A stretch of 64,000 nucleotides of DNA from Ailanthus altissimus (Eukaryota; Streptophyta; Magnoliopsida; Sapindales; Simaroubaceae), in NCBI GenBank assembly GCA_946807835.1, contig CAMPEX010000001.1:8943001-9007000 (forward strand), in the 5' to 3' direction. A program made the translations under genes and the position numbers. Shown one piece after another: positions 48,143-59,453 of this stretch; the first letter of the stretch is position 1, and each line of letters opens with the position of its first letter. Below the pieces are notes generated by a model, which had not been told where the DNA came from, did no database searches, and saw only the letters and a program-made list of their open reading frames with translations.

Positions 48143-49420
48143 ATGGCAAGTTCTTCCAACAATAATCAATCACACACCTCATTCTTGAATGCTCAGATGA
48201 ATAATCTAGCAATCAGTCAAAACAGCAGATTCACTTTTTTAAAAATAATAAAACTGGATTGTAATAACTATTTACTCTGGAAATCTCGGGTTTTAGCCTG
48301 TGCTCGTGGTAATGATCTAGAAGAGATCTTGATTGGTGAGAAGCTGTGTCCAGATCAATTCTTGCTGCAAGATAATGATGATGTGAGTCTTGGTATAGGT
48401 CTGAATCCACTATACCAGATGTGGAGGAAACAAGATTCACTTCTCATGAGCTGGTTGTTTGCGTCCATGGATGATTCGATTCTAAGCTCAGTAATACAAT
48501 GCAAGACTTCACATGAAGTCTGGAAATATCTGGATTAGATGTTTAGAAGTCAGTCTCTTGCAATGAAGTCTGGAAATATCTGGATTAGATGTTTAGAAGT
48601 CAGTCTCTTGCAAGGCTAACTCAGTTAAGGGCTCAATTGCAGACGATTAAGAAAGGTAATCAGAATATGAGTGACTACTTCATGAAAGTTAAAAGTATAA
48701 CAGATAATTTGGCTATGGCGAGCAAACCTGTATTAGATCAGGATCTGATTTCGTATCCCTTAACTGGACTTGGATCTGAGTATGATCTAGTGGCATTATT
48801 TGTATCCATTAGATCTGAAGGTCTTACTATGGCAGAAATATATTCCATCCTGATGAGTCAAGAAGGGAGGATTGAGTTGTCTAACAATTTTTTTGATAAG
48901 AACATATCTGCAAATTTTGCTAATACTAGTGGTAAGCAGAAATATAAAGGAAGTTCTGATAAGTCTGGTTTTGGAGGATTCAAGACCAATGATAATAATT
49001 CCAATCAAAGCGTTCAAGGAACAGGCAGAGGCAAACCTTTCAGTGCTGGTAGAGGCAAGAATACTACAAAACTTATATGTCAAATTTGTCTTAAGCCAGG
49101 GCATGGAGCTTCAAAGTGTTGGCATCGATTTAAAGAAAACGATGTTCTAACCTTACCTCAGGTGCCATCAATAAACAATGAAGGAATGCAGAAACAACCA
49201 GTTACCTGTGTTGCTGAACCCACTGCAAAAGCCATAGATGATATGAATTGGTATCTAGACAGTGGTGCCACGAATCATGTCACAAACAACATCAATAATA
49301 TCACTGCTGGCAGGGAATACACAGGTATGGAAAATATACTTGTTGGAAATGGAAGTAAGTTAAAGATTATGCATGTTGGTGACTGTTACCTTAACACACT
49401 AAGTTCTCACATACACAAAT
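48143..49420 (+). pseudogene. E7 gag and protease
   Basis: The first ATG with Gag similarity is MASSSNNNQ at 48143. The frame stops at TAG 48536-48538 (Gln expected after EVWKYLD). A 50-bp tandem duplication then shifts the frame. Gag resumes in the ORF from about 48613 (LTQLRAQLQTIKKGNQNMSD), with the zinc knuckle CQICLKPGHGASKC near 49080 and the protease motif LDSGATNHVT at about 49254. Protease is intact as a domain. Confidence 0.9.
48513..48612 (+). repeat. 50-bp tandem duplication in E7 gag
   Basis: 48513-48562 is repeated exactly as 48563-48612 (ATGAAGTCTGGAAATATCTG ... GTCTCTTGCA). Fifty is not a multiple of three, so it breaks the gag frame. Perfect identity suggests it is recent relative to the 6-7 % LTR divergence. 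Confidence 0.95.
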
Positions 49421-52400
49421 TAAAACTTAAAAATGTTCTACACGTCCCTCAAATACAAAAGAATCTTATTAGCATTTCTACACTTGCTTTAGATCACAAT
49501 CTGATTATTGAATTCACCAAATCTCATTGTCTCATAAAGAATGTGAAAGGGAAAACTTTGCTCAGAGGCACTGCTAGTGAAGAATTGTATCAGCTCATTC
49601 CAAGCACTAATAAAGAGCTCTTACTCATCTCAGTCCAAACCAACACAAAGTTGAAACATAGTTCATTAGTAACCTTGTTTGCTGACTGTAAAATAAATAA
49701 ATCAGTATCTGAAAAAGGATCTGATAGTGTCAACCCTAAAATTTTGTTGCCCAGTATTACTAGTAACAGTCAGATTGATATGTATCATAAAAGATTTGGT
49801 CATCCTCATGCTGATGTACTCAGAAAAATTCTATCAATCTATAATATTTTAGTTCCTATTAATGAAAAACATATTGTGTACTGCTTGTCAATTTGGGAAA
49901 AACCATAGACAACATGTCAAGCCTACCGAAACTAAAACATTACACCTCTTAGAATTAATCCACACAGATGTATAGGGTCCTGCACTTGTACTTTCTGGTG
50001 ATGGATTCAAATATTATGTGATTTATATTAATGATTACAATAGGTTTACATGGATATATCCTTTGAAACTAAAATTAGAAACATTAAACACATTTCAAAA
50101 TTTCCAAACTCATATAGAAAAGCTTCTCAACAGACAAATTCAGACTCTCCAATCAGATAATGGGGGGGGAAATACAAAGCTTTTGCTAGTTATTTGAGTC
50201 AGCAAGGCATAACACATAGGTTTTCTTGTTCTTATACTCAACATCAAAATGGTAGAGCTGAGAGGAAACATAGGCACCTTGTAGAGACTAGTCTCACCTT
50301 ACTTGCCCAAAGTGGTCTACCAAATACATACTGGTGGGAAGCTTTCACAACATCAGTCTTTCTCATAAACAGAATGCCTACATCAATCTTAAATTACAAC
50401 TTACCTTTTGAACTTCTTTTTAAAAACAAACCTGACTATTCTTTCATGAAAACATTTGGTTGCTGTTGTTACCCTTATCTAAAACCATATACTAAAAACA
50501 AACTGCAATTTCATACTGAGAAATGTGTCTTTGTTGGGTACAGCTCTCAGTATAAGGGTTACAAGTGCTTAAATGCTAAAGGCTGACTTTATATAGCCCG
50601 ACATGTGACCTTTGATAAAACCTTTTTTCCTTGTATCTCGGATAACTCTTTTGCTTCCTTGGTAAACTCAAATACAAGCAGTACTACTCATTTTAAACAG
50701 ATATCTCCCTTATACACTGTTGTCTTGCCACTCATTGTACATAGTCAATCACCAATCCAAGCTGATACAACTTTTACCACAATTCAATCATTTGAAGCAA
50801 AAACTCATTCCTTCACATCTAAAAATCTAGTCACAGTGCAAAACCCTATATCTTACACACCTTAAACTACTGCAATACACACTTCACCAGACCCTATTCA
50901 ATTAACTCAATCATCAGACCATGATCCAATAGACACACACATCAGCCCTTTATATCCCATTAATTCACATCCTATGATAACAAGATCCAATAGAGGCATC
51001 TATAAACCAAAAGTTCTAGTCACTAAAACAGAAGAACAAATTCCTGGTACTGTAAAAGAAGCACTGCTACTACCTCACTGGAAGAAAGCTATGGCAGAAG
51101 AATATCAGGTTTTGCTGAACAATAACACTTGGGAATTGGTTCCTTATCACTCTACTTATAAGGTAGTGAGCAATAAATGGATCTTTAAAGTAAAACAACA
51201 TCCTAATGGCAGCATAGCCAAGTACAAGGCTCGATTGGTGGCCAAAGGCTATTATCAAACTACTGAGGTTGATTTTTCAGAGACATTCAGCCCTGTAGTC
51301 AAAGCCAGCACCATTAGAGTAATTCTCAGCATTGCCATCACAAAAGGTTGGACTCTCAAGCACATTGATGTTAACAATGCCTTCCTCAATGGAGACCTCA
51401 CCGAGACAGTTTATATGACCTAACCAAAGGGGTTTATGGTGCCCAATCAGCAAAATTTTGTGTGTAAATTACACAAGGCGTTGTATGGCCTTAAATAAGC
51501 TCCAAGGGCCTAGTATGATAAACTCCGAGCTGTTTTACTTAAGTGGGGATTTTTTAACACTAAGTCTGACACTTTTGTGTTTGTTCAGAAGTCCAAAGAC
51601 TCACTGTTGATTGTTTTGGTATATGTTGATGACATTCTTGTCACCGGTGCAAATTTCATGGCAGTGCAGTCATTCATTTCTCAGTTAAACAAGGAGTTTG
51701 CCTTAAAAGACCTTGGGAACCTTAAATACTTTCTCAGCATTGAATTCACCAAGATCAATTCTACTCTTCACCTATCCCAAACAAAATATATCTCTGAGTT
51801 ACTCCAGAAGACCAATATGTCTACAGCAAATGGTTGCCCAACCCTTATGAGCTCTGGTCTAAAATTAACTAAGAAAAGTGATGAGTTGTTTCCTAATGCC
51901 ACCTTATACAGAAGCCTCATTAGAGCTCTTCAGTACCTCACTCTTACCAGGCTCGATATTACCTTCTCTGTCAACAAACTTAGTCAGTATCTATCTGCCC
52001 CTACCATGACTCATTGGCAATGCTGCAAATGACTCCTTCGCTACTTGTAAGCCACAAAGCATCATGGCCTCCTGTTTTAACCTGGTCAGTCTTTAAATCT
52101 AGTGGCTTTCACCGATGATGATTGGGCCTATGATTTCGATGATCGACGATCTTATGGAGGATATTGTGTTTTCTTGGCTGGAAATCTTGTCTCCTGGAGC
52201 TCCAAGAAGCAAAGAGTTGTGGCTCGGTCTAGCACTGAATCTGAATATAGAGCCTTGGCTCAAGTTGTTGTTGAACGCACTTGGTTGCAGTCTCTTTTTG
52301 CTGAATTGCAGTTCCCTGTTCCTTCTCCACCCATTATCTGGTGTGATAATCAAGGAGCAGCCTCCTTAGCCAAAAATCCCATATTCCACAACCGTACCAA

Positions 52401-52569
52401 ATATATCGAAGTTGATGTTCACTTTTTTCGTGATAAAGTCATAAACGGTGAACTTGATATCTGCTATGTCCTGTCTGCACATCAAATAGCTGATATCTTC
52501 ACAAAGCATTGCCTATTTCTTGGTTCCTTAGCCTTAAAACCAAGCTCAATGCCACTTCTCGCCAGTTAA
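49421..52569 (+). pseudogene. E7 pol: integrase, reverse transcriptase, RNase H
   Basis: The integrase zinc region MYHKRFGHPHADVLRK (49780) and core text with a stop after HTDV are followed by an indel in a G run (50161-50168), then QHQNGRAERKHRHLVET (50230 on) and the conserved FGCCCYPYLKPY. RT (50974-52030) has [29 protein letters not shown] and an intact YVDD at about 51619-51630. Stops: TAA 51421 and TAA in KxAP (about 51495) where Gln is expected, and TAG near 51511 where Trp is expected. RNase H (52030-52530) has SSTESEYRALA, CDNQGAASLA and ADIFTKH. Not functional. Confidence 0.9.
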
Positions 52570-52582
52570 GCTTGCGGGGCGA

Positions 52583-53042
52583 TGAAAGAGAGAAACAACA
52601 GCAGCAAGCTGATCCCAGAAGTAACTCAACAGCAAGCAATTAGCTGATCCCAGAATAGCCTAACAACAACAACTGATTACAGAGTAGTGCCATGTCAGCT
52701 GAGACACCAAGCTGACTTAGCACACCAATCCGTAACAAATTAGGATTCTAGCATAACAGAATTGAAGACTGAACACAGAGCATATGACAGCTAAATGCTA
52801 AAATTAAGGAAAAGTTGTTACAGGTTGTTAAGAGGTTTCCATCAAAATTAATGTGTGTTAAAGCCTTATGCACTGAGTCAAGGACTATAAATAAGAGGCC
52901 TTGACGTATTTTATAATCAATCAAAAATTACAATAAAAGAAAGAAGTTCTCATCTTGCATTCTTCTCACATTTAACCTTTCCAGGAAAGTCATCTACTTT
53001 CCAGGAAAATATCTAGCTAAGCATTTCTTGTGTTTTCTTTCG
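52583..53042 (+). repeat. E7 3' LTR
   Basis: 460 bp starting TGAAAGAGAGAAACAACAGC and ending TTTTCTTTCG, the terminal CA being mutated to CG. GGATT follows at 53043-53047. Confidence 0.93.
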
Positions 53043-53134
53043 GGATTGACCTTGGGTTTGGTACTAAATCTTTATAGAACTTTTATATAGCAGAGCATTG
53101 AAATTTGCAAATTGAGTGCTGATGATAATTGTAG

Positions 53135-53480
53135 ATCCCCTTCTGCGTAGTTGTTGGGTGGTTTCATGGGACAACCAATGGACTTCAATTTTGAACTCTT
53201 TGAGGCTGCTACTCTTTTGATCACTGTGCTGGTAGTGGCATTTGTGTTGGAGGCTTGATTTGTTACCGTTCCCAATGTGACTCCTTATCATTTCCTATCA
53301 TTAACTTTTAATTGTAAATAATCTTCTTGTTACTTGTGATCTTATATTATTGTTCAATAGAACTGTATCTTCTCTTTTACCTATACTTTGGATCACAAAA
53401 TTTTGAATTTGACTTTCTAAGTCGCTGCCTTTTCTTGTTGCAGGAAGGTATTATCAAACTATAGCAAGCTTTTTTAGTCC
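53135..53480 (+). pseudogene. CAX relic, right exons
   Basis: After an acceptor-like TTGTAG, 53135-53252 reads IPFCVVVGW, then (after a one-base insertion near 53165) MGQPMDFNFELFEAATLLI and TVLVVAFVLE. This is almost identical to the CAX segment W(M)MGQPMDLNFQLFETATLFITVLVVAF. A second acceptor-like TTGCAG precedes EGI at 53444, where CAX has EGT(S/T)NYFKG, but the match dissolves into a stop. It is collinear with the left exons across E7. The style is nearer the CAX2/CAX5 group than CAX1/CAX3. Confidence 0.78.
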
Positions 53481-55462
53481 ATGATCAATCAAATGGTGAG
53501 TGATTGAAGAAGATAGGACATTCTTTGCCAATTATTAAGTAATTACATGAGATTCAACTTTGTAAATATATTTTACTTTGTGTGAAATTTAAAGCAAAAT
53601 ATCAACAATACACTTTATGAAGAAAAGGTCGAAGCAGGTAGTATCATGTTGCTTTTTGGGCAAAATCTACTGCTTTCACTTTGTAATATTAATCGAAATA
53701 TATATTCATTACATGACATGAATTTAATAGAAAGTCGTAAAATATTTATCAATCAATTAAAATTGATGGTTAAGATTATAATTTCTCTTTTATATTACAT
53801 GTATGTATACACGAACATTTTTGCAAATGATTATGCCATCGGATTACTGCATTTTAAATAATGGAGATTGCATTTCACATGTATCTTTTTATGCCAAAAA
53901 GGAAAGACTGAAAACTTTTTCTTGTAATATGAATGTTAAATAACTTTTTGGATAATTCATTTTCAAGAGATTGTCTTTTGGGGGGTGTGGAACGGTGTGA
54001 ATTTATACTCAAAATTTTCATTATATTTCTTAAATTCTCTGCTAATCTTTTCAAGTTTTGAGGTTATACTTTGAATTTATAAAACAAGAATATATAATAC
54101 ATAAGTTGAAAAATATAATAAATATTGACACTGGTCCTCGCCTAGTGGCTAAGTCCTCGATTAAAAGTATTTTTCTTTTAGAAATGATTAATAACACAAT
54201 TCTGATTATGTCTTTTGAGCACTCTTTGATGGTATTTAAGATTTATTGTTGCATTCACAGAGTTCGGTTAAAGTTACACCGATGGTTGTTTTTGGTAAAA
54301 ATTATATCTGCTATGTGTAAGTTAGTATTTGTAATTTAAGGAAATTGTGTGAATGAAAAAAATATTCTAATAGGCAAAAACTATGTTTTGTTTTTTAAAA
54401 AAAAAAATCTTACTTAAGGATTAGGATAAACATTGATTTGATTGAATTAAAAATCAAATGGAAATGAACTAAAAAGTTTTGGTTCGATTTAGAGTTTAGC
54501 TTTTGGTCAGTTCTACTTATTTAGAATCAACTGGTTTAGTTCTAACTTGATTTCAATTTGATTTGGTTCAAACAAAAAAATACCCTTAAAATATACTAAA
54601 AATATCGCAAAAACAAAAAATGAACCAAATTGAATTAGTTTAATTCGGTTTGGACTCTTATGATTGAATTGATCGATTCAGTTTCAATTTAGTTCAAGAC
54701 CGAATCAAAACCAGATTGTGTCCACTCTTATTGTGGAGTTTTTCTATATGAGTTTGTATATCTAATTGCTTCTATGTTTTTTTTTTTTCCTGCATACAAG
54801 CCTTAACTTTTTCTTTTATAAGTTTTTTTTATTGTTACTTCAAATTGCTCTACATCTTTAATCTTATGAAACAAGTGAGAATTTAAGAATCATGGATCAA
54901 GTGCTCTACGTGCTCATGTTTGATTTTGTAGGGAGTGTAAGTAATGTTCCTGAACTCCTTGAGATTATAGGTTTACTTTCTTAGATTTAGTGCATATGGT
55001 TATCAGATAATTACCCGAGGAGATTGGATGTTGGTCTATCATAGTAAGGGTTCTCGACGTATAAGATCGTTGTCGCTTACAAATATAGTTCTCAAAATTC
55101 TCTCACTTTCACTTCGTAGTTCCCAACAAGTAGATTTGATTACCCTTTGCATCATACTTTTGTTCTTTAGGCTAATATGGTTAGACCCTTATTGACTTTT
55201 AGGCATTGGATATATAGGTTTTTGGACACTAAGGGCATTGTATACCGATGTAGGCAACAATAATTTTTAAGAAAAAATATGATGAGAAATTTGATAGAAA
55301 ACCAATTAAGGATTGGTGGAGAGAGATCTCATTTGTATAAAAAAAAATTGATTATATATAATAAATTCATTTTAAGCCCTTTACTATTGTTTAAAGTTGT
55401 TCTTCATAACTTATAATTTAAGTACCTATTGTGCTATAAATTTCTAGGGATTTTGGGATTCG
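53481..55462. other. Intergenic, no gene recognised
   Basis: AT-rich with short species-specific ORFs (53646-53861, 54058-54339) lacking any family signature. A stretch of 54470-54720 is built from GGTTCGATTT / GAACCAAATTGAA words in both orientations, as in decayed simple repeats. I see no RNA gene. Confidence 0.5.
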
Positions 55463-55935
55463 TGTATGCTCAGTGTGCTGCTAGACGGATGCTCACCTCG
55501 GGTTTGAGAGAAATCAAGACCAATGGATTTACCAAATAAGGCGAGGCCAAAATCAACAAGTAAGGTTTGTGGTACAGCAAGCGTATTGTAGAGCTTGGGT
55601 TCTTCTCAAAAAAGGATAAGTGAAACTCTAACAACAAAATTGTGGGGTTTTCAACAAATAAGAATGCGAAGTTCTGGGTTGAATAATAACAATAAGAGAA
55701 AATAATAAAAAGTTAAAGAGCTTGTGTATGAATAGTTAATAATTCTAATAATAAAAAACCAAACCTATTTATAAGCTGTAAAATCTATACAAAACCTAAT
55801 TTTACAAGGAAATAAATTCCAATGTAATATAACTTACTATTATGTACAAATTCCTAAATAAGCTACAACACATAATTAGGCTTGAAATCCTAAAATAAAA
55901 AACCCTGTTAGGCACTTTTTGGGCCAACGTCAACA
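55463..55935 (-). repeat. E8 3' LTR (left border estimated)
   Basis: Minus strand TGTTGACGTTGGCCCAAAAAG from 55935. It contains TTATAAATAGG (minus, about 55766-55776) as a TATA box. The inner flank has the purine tract AGGGGCAT (55936-55943). The other end is set only by a TG at 55463 and could be wrong by 100 bp. Confidence 0.55.
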
Positions 55936-56131
55936 ATGCCCCTTGCAAACTGATCAAAAAGATTTTGTTTTACGAGCCTTGAAACCTATAGCCAGCCTAG
56001 TCGCCCAAGTTTAATATGGATCTTTTAAATCACCCCAACTAGCTACTTGGGTCACCCAATCTAACTTATGGATTTCAAAAATTAGACTCTAGGTTATCCG
56101 ACTTCACTTATGCCCTTCTAAATTGCCTGAC

Positions 56132-56409
56132 TTTGATAATGATCTTCTAAGTTGCTCAGCTTCTGTCAAGGCTTCTCAAATCATCTGATCTTAACCTGGA
56201 AATTTCTAATTGCCCAGCATCTTTTATAGTTTTATCAATTATCTCTCAATCAATTACCTGATCGCCCTACTTTGATCATGGTCTTCTAAGTCGCTCAACT
56301 TCTGTCAAGGCTTCTCAAGTCGTCTAATCTTAATTTGGAAATTTCTAATCGTCTAGCATCTTTTATAGTTTTATCAATTATTTCCCAATCAATTACTTGA
56401 TCGCTCGTG
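56132..56409. repeat. 139-bp tandem duplication
   Basis: 56132-56270 and 56271-56409 are about 90 % identical (TTTGATxATGxTCTTCTAAG ... TTACxTGATCGC). It lies inside E8 between the LTR and the PMD gene. Confidence 0.88.
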
Positions 56410-57274
56410 TTAAAACTCAAGTCCCTTCAAGTAGAAAAATCATCCTATAAACCTTTTAATCTTTAAGAATCACCTTAAAAAGTGCCTCTGAAGTTAAAAA
56501 AAAAATTTGCCTGTCAAATCTGTGAGAAATCATCTACAACTGGATCACTTTTTGTTGGGACTTCATAGCATATCGCCTTAGAGACCATAAACCATTTGTA
56601 ATTGCCCGCGAATCCTTCTCTAAGCATAAAATTGCTTAGATGAACAAGTTTCTTTCTTTATTGTCAAAATCGTCTGTATTAATAATTTGATACATAAAAT
56701 TGTCCAAGATAGCTCCCTTGTCACCAGTTATCCTGTGGTGAGATATGATATTGCTTAACTAGCGCTCATATCTTACTAAGATGCTTCAAATTGGCTGTCA
56801 TACATCAATGACCCAAACCAATTATATACTTAGCAATTTCTATGTTTTTATCTCTATCAAAGACTTTTCACCTTACTTTTCAATAGTTGTCAGTAACTAT
56901 CTAGGTATTTAACTATTAACATTACTATTAATTATCTAATCATTGCTTTTAATGATTTAAAAAAACATGAATGTCCTATATTACTCCCTTCAGTAAATGT
57001 TGAACTGTTTAATGAATGACCTTTCATTTTAATCACCCCCAAGCTCTATAAAATGAAATTGTCTTCATTTTTACTTTTACCTCCACTCAAAACATCTCAA
57101 TTCTCTTTACTACCTTAAAAGCAATCTTTAACCTATTCTTCAACCTTCAAGTTATCTTCTTCAATTTCAAGGTAAGTTTGAGAAAAAAAATTTACATTTT
57201 GATCTTTAGTTTACTACTGTTTTACCTTAATTCTTGTTTAGTTATATTTGGATTCTTTAATTTGTAGCCATCAC

Positions 57275-59220
57275 TATGGATTCTAAATTGACTTGTACTT
57301 TTCACTTTAAGAAGTCACGCACAACAGAGGTTGATAACACTCCCCTCCCTTAACCTTCATGCCAAGGCTCAGAATATCACCTTGAGTGATCAGCTTACCA
57401 CCCAGGTACTTACATGCTTAACTGATCATTTAGGTTATATCTTAGGTACTTATGAGTCTAGGATTATAATAGATTTCCTTAGTTATTTTTTGGCCTATTT
57501 CAAAGACCCAATAAGATTTGCCAACAGCATAATATGTCTATCTGGTTGACCTCCAAATCAATCAGATCTTGGCCAAAATCAACTAATGAGTTTAGAGGGT
57601 GGCTGAATTACCTATAACCATATTTTAATTCAATATAGAAATCGCTTATGATCTATAATCTCATCCAACTCTATAGGTACTAAATTTTTCTTTATAATGA
57701 CTTAATATCAACCACTCTTCTTTTCTGGTTTAGGTCAACCAACTACTTATGTTTTAAGTTTAGGTACATGTCGCCCATCCTATATGACTTAGCAGTTTTT
57801 TTTTTACTTATCAGTTCATAGGGTTGAAATCAACTCTAAGTTAGAAATGGATGAAATCGGCCTATACTTCACAATGACTGAGTCCAATTTTGAGAAGTTG
57901 ATTAATACTTTTAGGAAGAAATCAACCAAACTCTCTAGGACAAAATATATTGTCTTCTTGCTATACTGGATTTGTAAATACACCATTTTCCTCATTTCTC
58001 AAAGAATCACCATGGCATATTTAAAAGTTGAAATCGCGCTAACTGATGGTGACTCACTAACTTTAAGAACATTCTTTTTATCTCATTTATATAGGAGTTT
58101 ATTTGAGTTTCTCCTCTCTAAGGACAAGTTGACCTTTTTAAATGCTGGAGGTCCCTTGTGGATTCTCTATTTTTGGAAATTGGCCTACTTTCCTTTTTTT
58201 TTAAAGTAACTTTTCGGCTTGATGAAAATTAACTTAATTGTTACACTCCTTGACTCCTTCAATGACAGTTTAAGGACATAAGCTTTAGAGATTTCTTCTC
58301 TTTCTACTATAGTACTTCTTATTTAGATGACCAATCTTTATGTCACCTTAGGCCGGCCTTTTTTGTCCTTTCATGGACCAGATGGTCTTACAAGGGACAA
58401 AATTGTACCTCCTGATGAGATCGCACTAGATGTAGAATGGCATAATTTATGGGCCAGTTGTATAATTGCTAGTGATTTACATCACAGGGCGACCATCGCT
58501 TCATGCATAAACAATAAGTGTAGAACGGAGACTTATCACCTCAATGAGTAAGTCGCCAGTTTGATTTTATCCAAGCCGGTTCACACCCCAATCGTTTTTC
58601 AACAAACTAGAAGTTTAGGAGTATGGTAATTTTTAGGGAATCCTTTTTTGTTGACCAGACCATTAAAGTGTCTAATCTCCTTATCAGATCCCTTTAGTTG
58701 GTTAATTTTTTAATTTCTCCTAATCGTCTGAGTATGTTTGACATATATTAGGAAATGGTGGTCGACCAATATTTCTCCATGCCTTTAGATGAATCTCTAT
58801 CATGCCATATTGGTGTTGTTGTGCAGGTCGGCTAGAAGAAGACAATGGGTAAGGTGATTCAAGAAATCCTCAATTTTGAATCCTTTTATGGTTTTAAATA
58901 TAACTATAATAATATAAAGGAAATGAAAATTTTGTCACTAGTGGAAAAAGGAGCTCCTTTTGGAACATAGATGATCAGCCGCAAAACAACAAATTCAATG
59001 GGTTCGCTCAGGCAACCCTTGGTTGGGGGAGGTATTTTTTGAACGACCATTTATTGATCCAAGGCCCTCAATTCCAACGACTAAGCTCAGCATTGCTGGC
59101 GATATACCCAAAAAGAGAAGAAAAAAAATCATCCTACATAAGTCAATTTCTATCTTTATAAGTATAATAAATCAATATTTGACTCTAATATCAATCAGAA
59201 TCATTGGCAATATGAACTGA
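57275..59220 (+). pseudogene. Plant mobile domain (PMD) gene relic, antisense within E8
   Basis: The open piece 57847-58209 reads EIGLYFTMTESNFEKLI, then KYIVFLLYWICKYTIF and LSHLYRSLFEFLLSKDKLT, then NAGGPLWILYFWKLAYFP. This is the conserved PMD core (aminotransferase-like plant mobile domain) in order. A following piece 58327-58551 and a basic stretch at 59100 (PKKRRKKI) may be later exons. An in-frame ATG at 57275 (MDSKLTCTFHF) and intron-like AT-rich gaps are present. PMD proteins occur in Tat-type retrotransposons, in MULE transposons and as host genes (MAIN/MAIL). The context in E8 favours a retrotransposon extra ORF. Stops suggest decay. Confidence 0.68.
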
Positions 59221-59362
59221 CAAAGTATCAAATTGAGCTTGTTTTCTTTTCTTTCTTACTTATGGTTTAACTTTATTTGTTCCTTTGGTGTATACGTGAT
59301 TTCTACTACTTTGGACGTCCCACCGACCATCGAAAAAATTTTATGGTAAAAAAATGCCACAA

Positions 59363-59453
59363 AATTTATTCATAAATAAATCATAGCACATAATTGGACT
59401 TGAAGTCCAAAAATAAAAATACCCAACAAACACTTTTTAGACTAGCCTCAACA
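59363..59453 (-). repeat. E8 5' LTR fragment
   Basis: About 90 bp matching the terminal part of 55463-55935 and ending at the same CAACA. The rest of this LTR is missing, so E8 is truncated inside its own 5' LTR or by a deletion reaching the PMD gene. Confidence 0.6.

Larger units (their letters stand above)
47669..53042 (+). mobile_element. E7: Ty1/copia element inserted in the CAX relic
   Basis: It has two 460-bp LTRs, a GGATT duplication, a TGGTATCAGAG primer site at 48129, and an AGCTTGCGGGGCGA tract before the 3' LTR. Copia gene order is complete but every reading frame is interrupted. The LTRs differ by about 6-7 % by eye, many changes being G-to-A or C-to-T. It is closest to E5 in gag and integrase and probably Ale/Retrofit-like. 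It lies between the CAX exon ending at 47572 and the exon starting at 53135. Confidence 0.94.
55463..59453 (-). mobile_element. E8: collapsed Tat-like Ty3/gypsy element with antisense PMD gene
   Basis: Two direct repeats frame it. 55845-55935 and 59363-59453 share ACACATAATTxGxCTTGAA.TCC, then CACTTTTT.G.C and end CAACA. On the minus strand each reads TGTTGA...AAAAAGTG, an LTR start. A purine tract TTGCAAGGGGCAT precedes the left LTR on that strand, so element sense is minus, with the 3' LTR on the left. No pol is visible. The main gene inside is on the plus strand, antisense to the element. Left border and right LTR are incomplete. Confidence 0.6.

Noticed and set aside
47347..53480. Functional CAX gene with E7 in an intron
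   Set aside because: No N-terminal exons are found upstream, the GNAA signature is deleted, an exon has a one-base insertion and the last exon runs into a stop.
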